From the NCBI GenBank assembly GCA_902615975.1, contig CACMRC010000002.1:62001-126000 (forward strand): DNA of 64,000 nt. Direction: 5' to 3'. Position 1 is the stretch's first letter, and each line of letters begins with the position of its first letter. Positions 26,766 to 35,192 of this stretch are shown piece after piece. The translations under genes were made by a program, and so were the position numbers. The DNA is from an uncultured Pelagibacteraceae bacterium (GTDB lineage Bacteria > Pseudomonadota > Alphaproteobacteria > Pelagibacterales > Pelagibacteraceae). The notes beneath the pieces are model-generated. The model made no database searches and was not told the origin of the DNA. It saw nothing but the letters and a program-made list of their open reading frames with translations.

Positions 26766-27182
26766 ATGAAAAGACAGTTCAAGTATCCTAAGCACTTCGA
26801 AGAACAAAAAAAAATTCCAAAACTTACTCAAAAAAGAATTCAATTAGCAGAAATATCACTTGGAGATTTTGAAGGAAGATTAGCTAACGAGTTATTGAAT
26901 TGGTTTTCTTTAACTCCACAACATTGGATAATGTTGCATATGGTGATGCTTGCTTATTACAAAAATAAATCAATTACAAAAAATCAATTACTTAAAGTGA
27001 TAGAGAAATCATATTTAACCTCAAACGTTTATATCGATACAGCAATTAAAAAAGGATATTTTAGAATTATAAGAAATGAGCGAGATAAAAGATCTATATT
27101 TATATTACCTTCAGTAATTACCATTAAAACTTTTGAGGAATTTATTGATAGGAGAGATATTCTTTATAAAGGTGTTAAATAA
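26766..27182 (+). CDS. Winged-helix, MarR-like transcriptional regulator (probable)
   Basis: A 138-residue protein I do not recognise by name. Its layout, LANELLNWFSLTPQHWIMLHMVM, then a helix-turn-helix-like KSITKNQLLKVIEKSYLTSN, then IDTAIKKGYFRIIRNERDKRSIFILP (a wing with the RDKR turn), is typical of MarR-family regulators of this length. It overlaps the PanB-like start by one base. The nearest candidate operators are the shared palindromic sites at 25695-25728 and 30279-30306. Confidence 0.6.
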   Translation: MKRQFKYPKHFEEQKKIPKLTQKRIQLAEISLGDFEGRLANELLNWFSLTPQHWIMLHMVMLAYYKNKSITKNQLLKVIEKSYLTSNVYIDTAIKKGYFRIIRNERDKRSIFILPSVITIKTFEEFIDRRDILYKGVK

Positions 27183-27997
27183 TGAAGAATATCTATACTT
27201 GGGCTGCTAAACCGGCAAAACGAACTTTGACTGTTGGGGATTTAAAAGCAGCAAAAGGAAAAAGAAAATTTACACAAGTTACAGCGAATAGTATTGAAGA
27301 AGCCGAGGCAGCTGAAAAGGCAGGATTTGATATGATTATATCAAATGCAAAAAATGTAATTCCTGTAAGAGAAGGTTCAAAAAATTTATTTTTAACAGCT
27401 GCTTTAGTTTTAAATGAGTTTGTAACTGCAGAGGATATTATGCGTGGAGCTTTTAAAGCATTGGAGAATGGTGCGGATGCAGTTATGACACCAAGAAGTA
27501 TGGATATAGTTGAAATGCTGGCTAAAGAAGATGTTCCAGTAATGGGGCATTTAGGTTTAGTTCCAAGAAAATCTACTTGGATTGGTGGCTTAAGAGCTGT
27601 GGGTAAAACTGCTGATGAAGCATACGAACTATTTCAAAAGTTTAAAAGATTGGAAGATGCAGGTGCTTTTTCAGCTGAGTGTGAAGTAATACCTGAAAAT
27701 GTAATGGGTGAAATTTCCAAGCGTACAGATATAGTTACTGTTTCATTAGGCTCAGGTAAAAACGCTGATGTAATGTATTTATTTATGGAAGATATCTGTG
27801 GCGATACAGAAAATCCCCCAAGACATTCAAAAGCATATGGAAATTTATTGAGACTTAGAAATGAAATAAAACTAGAAAGAGTAAAAGCTCTTAAGGGTTT
27901 TAAAAAAGATTCAATGAATGGAAAATTTCCAGGAAAAAAACAATCTTCTAATTTAGAAAAAAAACAATTTGATGAATTTTTAGATCAACTTGATTAA
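27182..27997 (+). CDS. PanB-like protein (PEP mutase/ketopantoate hydroxymethyltransferase superfamily), altered active site
   Basis: A 271-residue TIM-barrel protein. It shares with PanB the opening LKAAKGKRKFTQVTA, the segment VMGHLGLVPRKST and the Glu in FSAECEVIPE. The metal-binding Asp of the PanB VGDSLG motif is replaced (IISNAKN), the second Asp (LADLPF) is absent at LTAALVLN, and the Lys/Glu pair of VKIEGG is replaced (AVMTPRS). It is therefore unlikely to make ketopantoate with the usual Mg-dependent chemistry. It closes the DUF1907/MarR-like operon and converges with the HpcH/HpaI aldolase gene (4-base overlap). It could be an aldolase or lyase of a local catabolic route. Confidence 0.78.
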   Translation: MKNIYTWAAKPAKRTLTVGDLKAAKGKRKFTQVTANSIEEAEAAEKAGFDMIISNAKNVIPVREGSKNLFLTAALVLNEFVTAEDIMRGAFKALENGADAVMTPRSMDIVEMLAKEDVPVMGHLGLVPRKSTWIGGLRAVGKTADEAYELFQKFKRLEDAGAFSAECEVIPENVMGEISKRTDIVTVSLGSGKNADVMYLFMEDICGDTENPPRHSKAYGNLLRLRNEIKLERVKALKGFKKDSMNGKFPGKKQSSNLEKKQFDEFLDQLD

Positions 27998-28788
27998 TAA
28001 GTAGAGTTGTCGTCTTTTTTTGATAAAGAACCCTTCATTTTGTCTACTGTTTCTTTAGCGCCAGCACTTAAAGCTCTTAAATCAGATGCTATAGTTACAA
28101 AATCAAAACCTTTTTCGATCATCTTAGTAGCATATTCTGTAGTACCGTTATGAATTCCTGCGAAAATATTATTTTTTTTTGCATGTTCTAGAATTCTTAA
28201 AATCTCAGAATAAGCTTTTGTAGACTCCGACCTATCAAAACCAGGTTTTTCACCTATTGCTAAACTTAAATCTGCTGGACCAATATAAATACCATCGACA
28301 CCTGGTGTAGACATTATCTCATCAAGATTTTCTAAAGACTCTTTTGTTTCTATCATTGCTAATTTTAGTATTTCTTCATTAGCGTGATCTGCATAATCAG
28401 CTCCACCATAAATTAAACCTCTAATAGGACCAAAACTTCTGTAACCATCAGGTGGATACATGCAAGCTTGAACAAAATTCTCTGCCTCTTTTTTATTACT
28501 TACCATAGGACAAACAATTCCGTAACATCCAGCATCTAAAATTTTCATAATTTGACCTGGTTCGTTCCAATTAACTCTAGCTAAAGGAGTTACATCTGTT
28601 GTTGATATTGTTTGAAGCATGGGAAGAGCATTACTGTAGTCAACTAAACCATGCTGCATATCAATAGTTAAAGAATCCCAACCTTGATGAGCCATTGCTT
28701 CGACAGAGGCTGTACTTGGAATCGCACACCAGCCGTTAATAACAGGCTTACCTTCCTTCATCATTTGTTTGATTTTATTTTTTCTCAT
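27994..28788 (-). CDS. HpcH/HpaI family class II aldolase
   Basis: A 264-residue TIM-barrel enzyme that cleaves or forms 2-keto-3-deoxy acids with a divalent metal. The catalytic His is in TIDMQHGLVDY, metal ligands are the Glu in AMIETKESL and the Asp in YIGPADLSLAIG, and the PPDGYRSFGP loop is characteristic. It lies four bases after the aldehyde dehydrogenase gene in the same minus-strand unit: aldol cleavage would give pyruvate and an aldehyde, which the dehydrogenase could oxidise. Confidence 0.9.
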   Translation of the reverse strand: MRKNKIKQMMKEGKPVINGWCAIPSTASVEAMAHQGWDSLTIDMQHGLVDYSNALPMLQTISTTDVTPLARVNWNEPGQIMKILDAGCYGIVCPMVSNKKEAENFVQACMYPPDGYRSFGPIRGLIYGGADYADHANEEILKLAMIETKESLENLDEIMSTPGVDGIYIGPADLSLAIGEKPGFDRSESTKAYSEILRILEHAKKNNIFAGIHNGTTEYATKMIEKGFDFVTIASDLRALSAGAKETVDKMKGSLSKKDDNSTY

Positions 28789-28791
28789 TTT

Positions 28792-30234
28792 TTAGATTTT
28801 TAATCCCATGTGAGTGTATTTCACATTTAGATAATCTTTTATCGCTCCTGAACCACCTTCACGACCATAACCAGTTTGTTTTATTCCTCCAAAAGGTGCC
28901 TCAGCAATAGCAACAACACCAGTATTCACTGCAACACAACCAGACTCTAATTTTTCAGATCCAATGTGAGCTTTATCCATAGAGTTAGTGTATAAATAAC
29001 TACATAATCCTAAGTCATTATCATTTGCTCTTTCAATTACTTCATCAAAAGTTTTAAAAGTTAAAATTGGAACTAGTGGACCGAAAGGCTCTTCTCTCAT
29101 AATTGTAAAATTATCTTTAACATCATCAAAGACTGTTGGTTCATAATAGTATCCCTTGTTGAATCCAGAAGGTCTTTGTCCACCCATTAAGACTTTTGCT
29201 CCTTCTTTTTTAGTAGTTTCAACTAGTTTTTCTATTTCTTCCAATCTTTTAGCGGTAGTTAAAGGTCCAAGATCCACACCTTCGTCCATACCGTTTCCAA
29301 TTTTTAATTTTTTTGCCCTTTCAATAAAAGCATTAACAAAATCCTCTTTTCTATTTTCTTGGATATAAAATCTATTAGGTGAAATACAGACCTGACCGTT
29401 ATTTCTAAATTTACCAGTTATTGCTATATCAGCTACTTTGTTCATATCTACATCTTCACATACAATAAAAGGTGAGTGTCCGCTTAGCTCCATAGTAACT
29501 CTTTGAACTTTATCAGCTGCTTTTTTTAAAATAATTTTACCTACTCTAGTTGATCCAGTAACTGAAACTTTTTTAATTATATCAGACTCCATTAATTCAT
29601 TTGATATTTCAGCAGGATCACCTGATAAAAGACTAACAACACCATCTGGTACACCAGCTTCTTTGCAAATGTTTACTAATTCCATTACAGCACCAGGAGT
29701 AATCACATCTGGTTTACAAATTACTGAACATCCTGCAGCTAAGGCAGTAGAAATTTTTCTAGATGCTAAAACTATTGGAAAATTCCATGGAACTAATGCT
29801 GCAACAACACCAACAGGCTGATAATAAACATGAACCCTTGTATCTGGAAATCTACTTTGTTGAGTTTGACCATAAATTCTTTTTGTTTCTTCAGCATTCC
29901 ATTCAAAAATATCAGCTCCACCTCCAACTTCACCAACTGCTTCTGCTAGAGGTTTTCCAACTTCAAGAGTTAACCATTTTGCAATAATATCTTTTTTTTC
30001 TCTCATTAGATCAGCAATTTTTCTAAGTACATACGCTCTTTGCCATGGCGCAGTATTTTTCCAAACTTCTAAACCTTTTTCTGCTGACTTTAATGCTTTT
30101 TGTACTTCAATAGATGAAGCTTTCGAAGCTTTTCCAATCACCTCTTCAGTTGCAGGGTTGATTACATCATAAGTCTCTTTTTTTTCAGCTTGTTGCCATT
30201 TACCATCAATGAATTGTCCAAATTTTTCGTACAT
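28792..30234 (-). CDS. NAD(P)-dependent aldehyde dehydrogenase
   Basis: A 480-residue enzyme of the succinate-semialdehyde/lactaldehyde dehydrogenase type. Motifs are VPWNFPIVLASRK (cofactor), VTGSTRVGK, catalytic Glu in VTMELSGHSPF, catalytic Cys in NNGQVCISPNR, and the C-terminal PFGGIKQTGYGREGG. Length is standard. It is transcribed with the HpcH/HpaI aldolase and is divergent from iolD. It could serve inositol catabolism, but it is not obviously the CoA-acylating IolA. Confidence 0.92.
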   Translation of the reverse strand: MYEKFGQFIDGKWQQAEKKETYDVINPATEEVIGKASKASSIEVQKALKSAEKGLEVWKNTAPWQRAYVLRKIADLMREKKDIIAKWLTLEVGKPLAEAVGEVGGGADIFEWNAEETKRIYGQTQQSRFPDTRVHVYYQPVGVVAALVPWNFPIVLASRKISTALAAGCSVICKPDVITPGAVMELVNICKEAGVPDGVVSLLSGDPAEISNELMESDIIKKVSVTGSTRVGKIILKKAADKVQRVTMELSGHSPFIVCEDVDMNKVADIAITGKFRNNGQVCISPNRFYIQENRKEDFVNAFIERAKKLKIGNGMDEGVDLGPLTTAKRLEEIEKLVETTKKEGAKVLMGGQRPSGFNKGYYYEPTVFDDVKDNFTIMREEPFGPLVPILTFKTFDEVIERANDNDLGLCSYLYTNSMDKAHIGSEKLESGCVAVNTGVVAIAEAPFGGIKQTGYGREGGSGAIKDYLNVKYTHMGLKI

Positions 30235-30278
30235 AGAATTTATTTTTAAGTTTACTTAATTAGGTTTTTTAATTTATA

Positions 30279-30306
30279 AATAGAATTATATATAAACACT
30301 ATACAT
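30279..30306. promoter_or_regulatory. Candidate operator between aldehyde dehydrogenase and iolD
   Basis: Read on the minus strand, the site is ATGTATAG, three bases, TTTATATATA, then TTCTAT. It matches the left half of 25695-25728 at the ATGTATAG and TTATATATA blocks. It lies 45 bases from the aldehyde dehydrogenase start and 21 from the iolD start, as expected for a divergent control site. AT-rich background makes chance similarity possible. Confidence 0.4.
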
Positions 30307-30326
30307 ATTAAAAGATAAACATATTT

Positions 30327-32171
30327 ATGAAAAAAATTACCCTCACTTGTGCTCATGCGATAGTTAAATATTTAATTGCTCAGAAAATATTAATTAACGG
30401 CAAAAAAGAACCACTCTTTCCTGGTGTCTTTGGAATTTTTGGACATGGGAATGTAGCTTGTTTAGGTCAAGCACTAGAGGAAAATCAAAAAGAACTTCCA
30501 ACATATAGAGGGCATCATGAACAAAATATGGCTCTTACAGGTATTGGCTATGCAAGAGCAAAAAGAAGACAACAAATTTTCGTAGCAACATCCTCTGTTG
30601 GACCTGGAGCAACAAATATGGTTACAGCTGCTGCAGTTGCTATGAGTAATAGGTTGCCAATATTATTTTTGCCTGGAGACACTTATGCAAACAGAATGCC
30701 AGATCCAGTATTGCAACAAGTTGAACATTTTAACAACCCAAGTACAACTGTAAACGATGCTTTTAAACCAGTAACAAGATATTTTGATCGTATCACAAGA
30801 CCTGAACAAATAATTCAATCATTTCCAATAGCAGTTCAAACAATGTTAGATCCTGCAGATTGTGGTCCTGCATGTATTGCGTTAAGTCAAGATATTCAAG
30901 GCCAAACTTTTGATTACCCAGAGGAGTTTTTTAAAGAAAGAGTTCATACAATTCGAAGACCAAGACCAGATGAATTTCAAATTAAAGAGGCAGCAGAAAA
31001 AATTAAGTCATCTAAAAACCCAATTATAATTTCTGGTGGAGGAGTTTTTTATTCAGATGCAATGGAAGAATTAAGTCAGTTTGCAATCAAACATAATATT
31101 CCAGTTACACAAACTGTAATGGGTTATTCAACAATGAAGAGAGATCATTCTCATTACGCAGGTCAAATTGGAGGACTGGGAGGAAAAAATACAAACACAT
31201 TAGCTAAAGAAACTGATCTTGCTATTGCGGTTGGAACAAAGCTTGCTGATTTTACAACAGGATCATGGGCAAATTTTGAAAACGAAAATTTCAAGTTAGT
31301 TTCTATTAATGTATCAAGATATGATGCCAATAAACATTTAGCACAAGCAGTTGTTGGAGATGCAAAAGTTTCTTTAACTGAACTTTCTCAAGCTTTAGGT
31401 GATTGGAAAGCAGGAGAAGATTGGAATAAAAAATCTCAAACTGAGCTTAAGTCATGGAATGAACATATAGACAAAGAGAGTGCTCCAACTAATCAGGAAG
31501 TCCCAAGTTATGTTCAGGCAATTGGTGCAATCTATAGAAATTCTGATCCAACAGATATTGCTGTTACAGCTGCAGGAGGTTTGGTTGGAGAGGTAATTCA
31601 AGTTTGGAGACCACGAGAACTCAATACTCATGAAACAGAATGGGGTTTTAGTTGTATGAGTTATGAAATATCTGGAGCTTTGGGAATTAAAATGGCAAAT
31701 CCAGATAAAGAAGTAATTTCTTTTGTAGGAGATGGATCTTATCTATTAAATAATACTGACATTTATTCTTCAGTAATAACAAAAAATAAATTGATTATAA
31801 TTGTTTGTGATAACGGAGGCTTTGCAGTTATTAATAGGTTACAGTTATTTAAAGGTGGTAAAGAATACAACAACTTATTAAAGAGTTCTAATACACCAGG
31901 CTTAGTTGATGTAGATTTTGCAAAACATGCAGAAAGTATGGGTGCAAAATCTGAACACGTTACCTCAATATCAGATCTTGAGGCTGCATTTAAAAGAGCA
32001 AAAGCATCTGATGTGACTTATGTTATTTCAATTAAAACTCATGCATATAAATGGGTTGAAGGCTCATCTTTTTGGGATAGTCCAACTTTAGAAATTCCAA
32101 CAACTAAGGAAAATGAAGAAGCTTTAAAACTTTATAAAGAAGGAAAAGGCAAACAAAGACAAGGTATTTAG
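30327..32171 (+). CDS. iolD: 3D-(3,5/4)-trihydroxycyclohexane-1,2-dione hydrolase IolD
   Basis: A 614-residue thiamine-diphosphate enzyme that opens the ring in myo-inositol breakdown. The N-terminal TPP domain contains the catalytic Glu in YRGHHEQNMALTGIG; the C-terminal TPP motif is GDGSYLLNNTDIYSS (Mg/TPP binding GDG...NN type). Segments such as FGIFGHGNVACLGQALEE are characteristic of IolD rather than acetolactate synthase. It heads a plus-strand unit with a Gfo/Idh protein and an SDR. iolB and iolC, required for the next steps, are not seen here. Confidence 0.94.
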   Translation: MKKITLTCAHAIVKYLIAQKILINGKKEPLFPGVFGIFGHGNVACLGQALEENQKELPTYRGHHEQNMALTGIGYARAKRRQQIFVATSSVGPGATNMVTAAAVAMSNRLPILFLPGDTYANRMPDPVLQQVEHFNNPSTTVNDAFKPVTRYFDRITRPEQIIQSFPIAVQTMLDPADCGPACIALSQDIQGQTFDYPEEFFKERVHTIRRPRPDEFQIKEAAEKIKSSKNPIIISGGGVFYSDAMEELSQFAIKHNIPVTQTVMGYSTMKRDHSHYAGQIGGLGGKNTNTLAKETDLAIAVGTKLADFTTGSWANFENENFKLVSINVSRYDANKHLAQAVVGDAKVSLTELSQALGDWKAGEDWNKKSQTELKSWNEHIDKESAPTNQEVPSYVQAIGAIYRNSDPTDIAVTAAGGLVGEVIQVWRPRELNTHETEWGFSCMSYEISGALGIKMANPDKEVISFVGDGSYLLNNTDIYSSVITKNKLIIIVCDNGGFAVINRLQLFKGGKEYNNLLKSSNTPGLVDVDFAKHAESMGAKSEHVTSISDLEAAFKRAKASDVTYVISIKTHAYKWVEGSSFWDSPTLEIPTTKENEEALKLYKEGKGKQRQGI

Positions 32172-32177
32172 CCCTTT

Positions 32178-33335
32178 ATGAACAAAGTATTTAAAGTAGG
32201 TCTAATAGGCTGTGGGCATATTTCAGAAACTTATTTTAGAGCTCAAGAGTATTTCAATAATATTAGGATTATTAAATGTGCTGATATCAACATGGAAACA
32301 GCAAAAAAGTGTGCAATCCATTATAATATTGAAGCAGTAACTGTTGAAGAACTTTTAAAAGATAAAGAGATTGAAATAATACTAAACCTTACAATTCCTA
32401 GAGCACATTTTGAAGTTTCAAAAATGGCCTTAGAAAATGGTAAGCATTCTTATGCCGAGAAACCTATGGCTGTTAATTTTGAAGATGGAAAAAAATTAGT
32501 TGAGCTCGCTAAAGAAAGAAATCTTTATATTGGAAATGCACCTGATACTTTTTTGGGTGGAGGTATCCAAAAAACTAGGGAGCTAATTGATAATGGGGTG
32601 ATTGGTGAAATAAAATTAGGTAATGCAATTTTTGCTTTCCCAGGAGTTCAATCATATCACCCTAATCCAGAACCTTGGTTTGCTGAAAATGAAGGTGGCC
32701 CTGTAATAGATATGGGACCATATTATCTTACAGCATTAGTAAACCTAATTGGTCCAGCAAAACAAGTCCAAGGAAGATGTACAAAAGTCTTTGAAGAAAG
32801 AGAAATTGGAATAGGTCCAAAAAAAGATCAAAAATTTAAAGTAGAAACTCCAACGACTTATCTTGCAACTATACAATTTGAAAATGATTGTATCATACAG
32901 ATAACTTTATCTTTTGATGTGGTTGCTCATCAAAGAAACCATATAGAGCTTTATGGTAATAAAGGATCAATTATTGTTCCTGATCCAAATATGTTTGGAG
33001 GATCTGCTTTTGTTTCAGTAACCGCTGGCGGTAATTGGGGTGAACATAAAACAGATATGATGCCTTTAGGAAGAATTAATATTAAAAGTCAAAGCTCAAG
33101 AGCAAATGAATCTCCAACAAATGCAAATTATAGAGGAGCTGGTCTGTCAGAGATGGCTTATGCAATTGAAAATAATTTAGAACATAGATGTAATGGAGAG
33201 CTTTCTTTGCATGTTTTAGATATCATAGACTCAACAATGAGAGCGTCTCAAACGGGTATTCCGCAAGAAATAAAGACAACTTGCAAGAAACCAAAACCTT
33301 TTACTTTAGAAGAAATAAAAAAAATATTAAATTAA
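32178..33335 (+). CDS. Gfo/Idh/MocA family oxidoreductase
   Basis: A 385-residue dehydrogenase with cofactor motif GCGHISETYF, catalytic Lys in AEKPM, and C-terminal domain GGPVIDMGPYYLTALVNLIG. It is longer than most family members because of a C-terminal stretch (KSQSSRANESPTNANYRG). It starts six bases after iolD and precedes an SDR by 18 bases, so it probably works on a cyclitol, sugar or its keto form. Confidence 0.88.
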   Translation: MNKVFKVGLIGCGHISETYFRAQEYFNNIRIIKCADINMETAKKCAIHYNIEAVTVEELLKDKEIEIILNLTIPRAHFEVSKMALENGKHSYAEKPMAVNFEDGKKLVELAKERNLYIGNAPDTFLGGGIQKTRELIDNGVIGEIKLGNAIFAFPGVQSYHPNPEPWFAENEGGPVIDMGPYYLTALVNLIGPAKQVQGRCTKVFEEREIGIGPKKDQKFKVETPTTYLATIQFENDCIIQITLSFDVVAHQRNHIELYGNKGSIIVPDPNMFGGSAFVSVTAGGNWGEHKTDMMPLGRINIKSQSSRANESPTNANYRGAGLSEMAYAIENNLEHRCNGELSLHVLDIIDSTMRASQTGIPQEIKTTCKKPKPFTLEEIKKILN

Positions 33336-33353
33336 TTATAAATTCTTATTTAA

Positions 33354-34115
33354 ATGAAAGTTGAATATTTTGATTTAAAAGATAAACGCGCATTAGTTTC
33401 AGGTGGAGCATCTGGTATTGGTGCATCAATTGTCGAACACCTTTGTGAACAAGGTGTTGAGGTTTATTTTTTCGATATAGATAAAAAAGGAGCTGAAAAA
33501 TTAATTTCAAAAATTAAAAAGAAAAGACAAAAAATACCCACTTTTCAATTCTGTAATATTAAAAATATAAAAAAATACAAAACTCTAATTCAAAACATTA
33601 TTAAAAATAAGGGAACAATTGATATTTTAGTTAACAACGCTTCAAATGATCAAAGGCACACTCTTGAGGAAGTTACAGAAAAATACTGGGATGAAAGAAT
33701 GGCAATAAATTTAAAGCACTATTTATTCGCTATTCAAACAGTTAAAAAAAGCATGATTAAAAACAAAGGTGGATCAATAATAAATTTAGGTTCAGTTAGC
33801 TGGATTAGAGGAGCTGTCATGTTTCCAGCATACAGCACAGCAAAAGCTGCAATTTATGGTTTAACCAAATCTTTAGCTAGAGATTTAGGACAACATAATA
33901 TTAGAATTAACTCCATAGCACCTGGATCAGTTGCAACTAAAAGACAGTCAAAATTATGGTTAAATCCAAAATTTAAAAAAGAAATTTTAGATCAACAGTG
34001 TCTTAAAAAACAAATATTACCTGAGGATGTTTCAAAAATGGTTTTATATTTGGCATCAGATGTTTCATCGGGATGTACTAAACAAAATTTTACGGTAGAT
34101 GCTGGTTTAATTTAA
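33354..34115 (+). CDS. SDR oxidoreductase, D-xylose/aldose 1-dehydrogenase (XylB-like)
   Basis: A 253-residue SDR. It resembles Caulobacter xylose 1-dehydrogenase along its length: SGGASGIGASIVEH (cofactor), NNASNDQRHTLEEVTEKYWDE-type central block, YSTAKAAI (catalytic Tyr/Lys), VATKRQSKLW and a C-terminal QQCLKKQILPEDV with GCTKQNFTVDAG. Such enzymes oxidise aldoses to lactones. It has a clear paralogue at 44469. It follows iolD and a Gfo/Idh gene and ends four bases before a convergent PdxA-family gene. Confidence 0.85.
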   Translation: MKVEYFDLKDKRALVSGGASGIGASIVEHLCEQGVEVYFFDIDKKGAEKLISKIKKKRQKIPTFQFCNIKNIKKYKTLIQNIIKNKGTIDILVNNASNDQRHTLEEVTEKYWDERMAINLKHYLFAIQTVKKSMIKNKGGSIINLGSVSWIRGAVMFPAYSTAKAAIYGLTKSLARDLGQHNIRINSIAPGSVATKRQSKLWLNPKFKKEILDQQCLKKQILPEDVSKMVLYLASDVSSGCTKQNFTVDAGLI

Positions 34116-34118
34116 AGC

Positions 34119-35120
34119 TTAGCTTAACTTCTTTTTATTTTCAGCCATTGATAATGCAATTTTAAATGAATTTAAAATTGGAGCTAAGTTAGCTTCATTT
34201 TTTCCAGCAATTGCAAATGCAGATCCATGTGCAGTAGTCGTTACTGGTACAGTTAATCCACCTTGAACTGTTACTCCTCTGTCAAAACCAAATGCCTTAA
34301 GACCAGATTGTAGTGCATCATGATACATACCAACCATACAATCATGGTTTTTATTTTTGTAAGCTACTACAAAGGATGTGTCGCATGGCAATGGACCATC
34401 AACATTGTAGCCAAGTTTTTTTGCTTCTTCAATCGCAGGAATGATTTCATCTTTTTCCTCTGTGCCAAACTCTGCGTGTGGATTTAAAGCTTGAATGGCA
34501 ATTCTAGGTTTCTTTACACCATTCAACTCCATAACCTGATTTATTAATTTTATAGGCTTCAAGATATTTTCTTTAGTAACATGTTTAGCAACTTCTTTAA
34601 TTGGAATATGAGAAGTTACTCTTGCTGTCCAAAAATTATCAATCACATTAAATTCGCAACAAAAACTATTCACTTCAAGTTTTTCAGCCATTAACTGTAA
34701 TTCATCTGAATGTTTATTTCCTCCAAGTTTTAAACTTGTCTTATTCATTGGCGCAAAATTAATTGCATCTATTTTTTTTTCCTTGGCAAGAGTTAAAGCT
34801 AAATCTAAAGCTTCCAATACACTTTCACCAGACTCTTTTGATGGTTCTGCTATTTTATATTTATGATTTTTTCCTTTAGAAATATCTAATAAAAATCTAT
34901 TTGATTTATCAAAATTTACCTCATCAAAATTTTCAACAATATCTATATCATGTGAAATTCCTGTGATACTATTTCCACTTTCAAATACTTGTTTCTCACC
35001 AATGATGACTATGTTTGCTTTTGTAGTCATTTCATCTTTTAAAAGCTTTGAAACTAACTCTGGTCCGATCCCCGCTGGATCACCAAGAAGAACTGCAATG
35101 TTAGATTTGTTTTCAGGCAT
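34119..35120 (-). CDS. PdxA-family dehydrogenase (4-hydroxythreonine-4-phosphate dehydrogenase or PdxA2)
   Basis: A 333-residue metal-dependent NAD dehydrogenase. Family features are GDPAGIGPELVSKLL at the N-terminus, the substrate/metal segment ARVTSHIPIKEVAKHV, GMYHDALQSGLKAFGF (metal His-Asp) and TAHGSAFAIAGK. PdxA makes the vitamin B6 precursor, whereas PdxA2 paralogues oxidise threonate/erythronate 4-phosphates in sugar-acid catabolism. The catabolic setting and the lone transcription unit next to a TctC gene favour PdxA2, but no DUF1537 sugar-acid kinase is visible. Confidence 0.85.
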   Translation of the reverse strand: MPENKSNIAVLLGDPAGIGPELVSKLLKDEMTTKANIVIIGEKQVFESGNSITGISHDIDIVENFDEVNFDKSNRFLLDISKGKNHKYKIAEPSKESGESVLEALDLALTLAKEKKIDAINFAPMNKTSLKLGGNKHSDELQLMAEKLEVNSFCCEFNVIDNFWTARVTSHIPIKEVAKHVTKENILKPIKLINQVMELNGVKKPRIAIQALNPHAEFGTEEKDEIIPAIEEAKKLGYNVDGPLPCDTSFVVAYKNKNHDCMVGMYHDALQSGLKAFGFDRGVTVQGGLTVPVTTTAHGSAFAIAGKNEANLAPILNSFKIALSMAENKKKLS

Positions 35121-35192
35121 TTTTTTCTTTACGTTTTGTATCAGATTATGTTTAAATTATTAAATATAAATTAACTAAATAAGAGGGAAATA

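Noticed and set aside
24729-27997. PanE-like and PanB-like genes as a pantothenate synthesis cluster
   Set aside because: Both lack residues expected for the vitamin enzymes, no panC or panD is present, and they belong to different operons.
34119-35120. PdxA-family gene as proof of vitamin B6 synthesis
   Set aside because: Surroundings are catabolic and PdxA2 paralogues have another role; no other B6 gene is visible.
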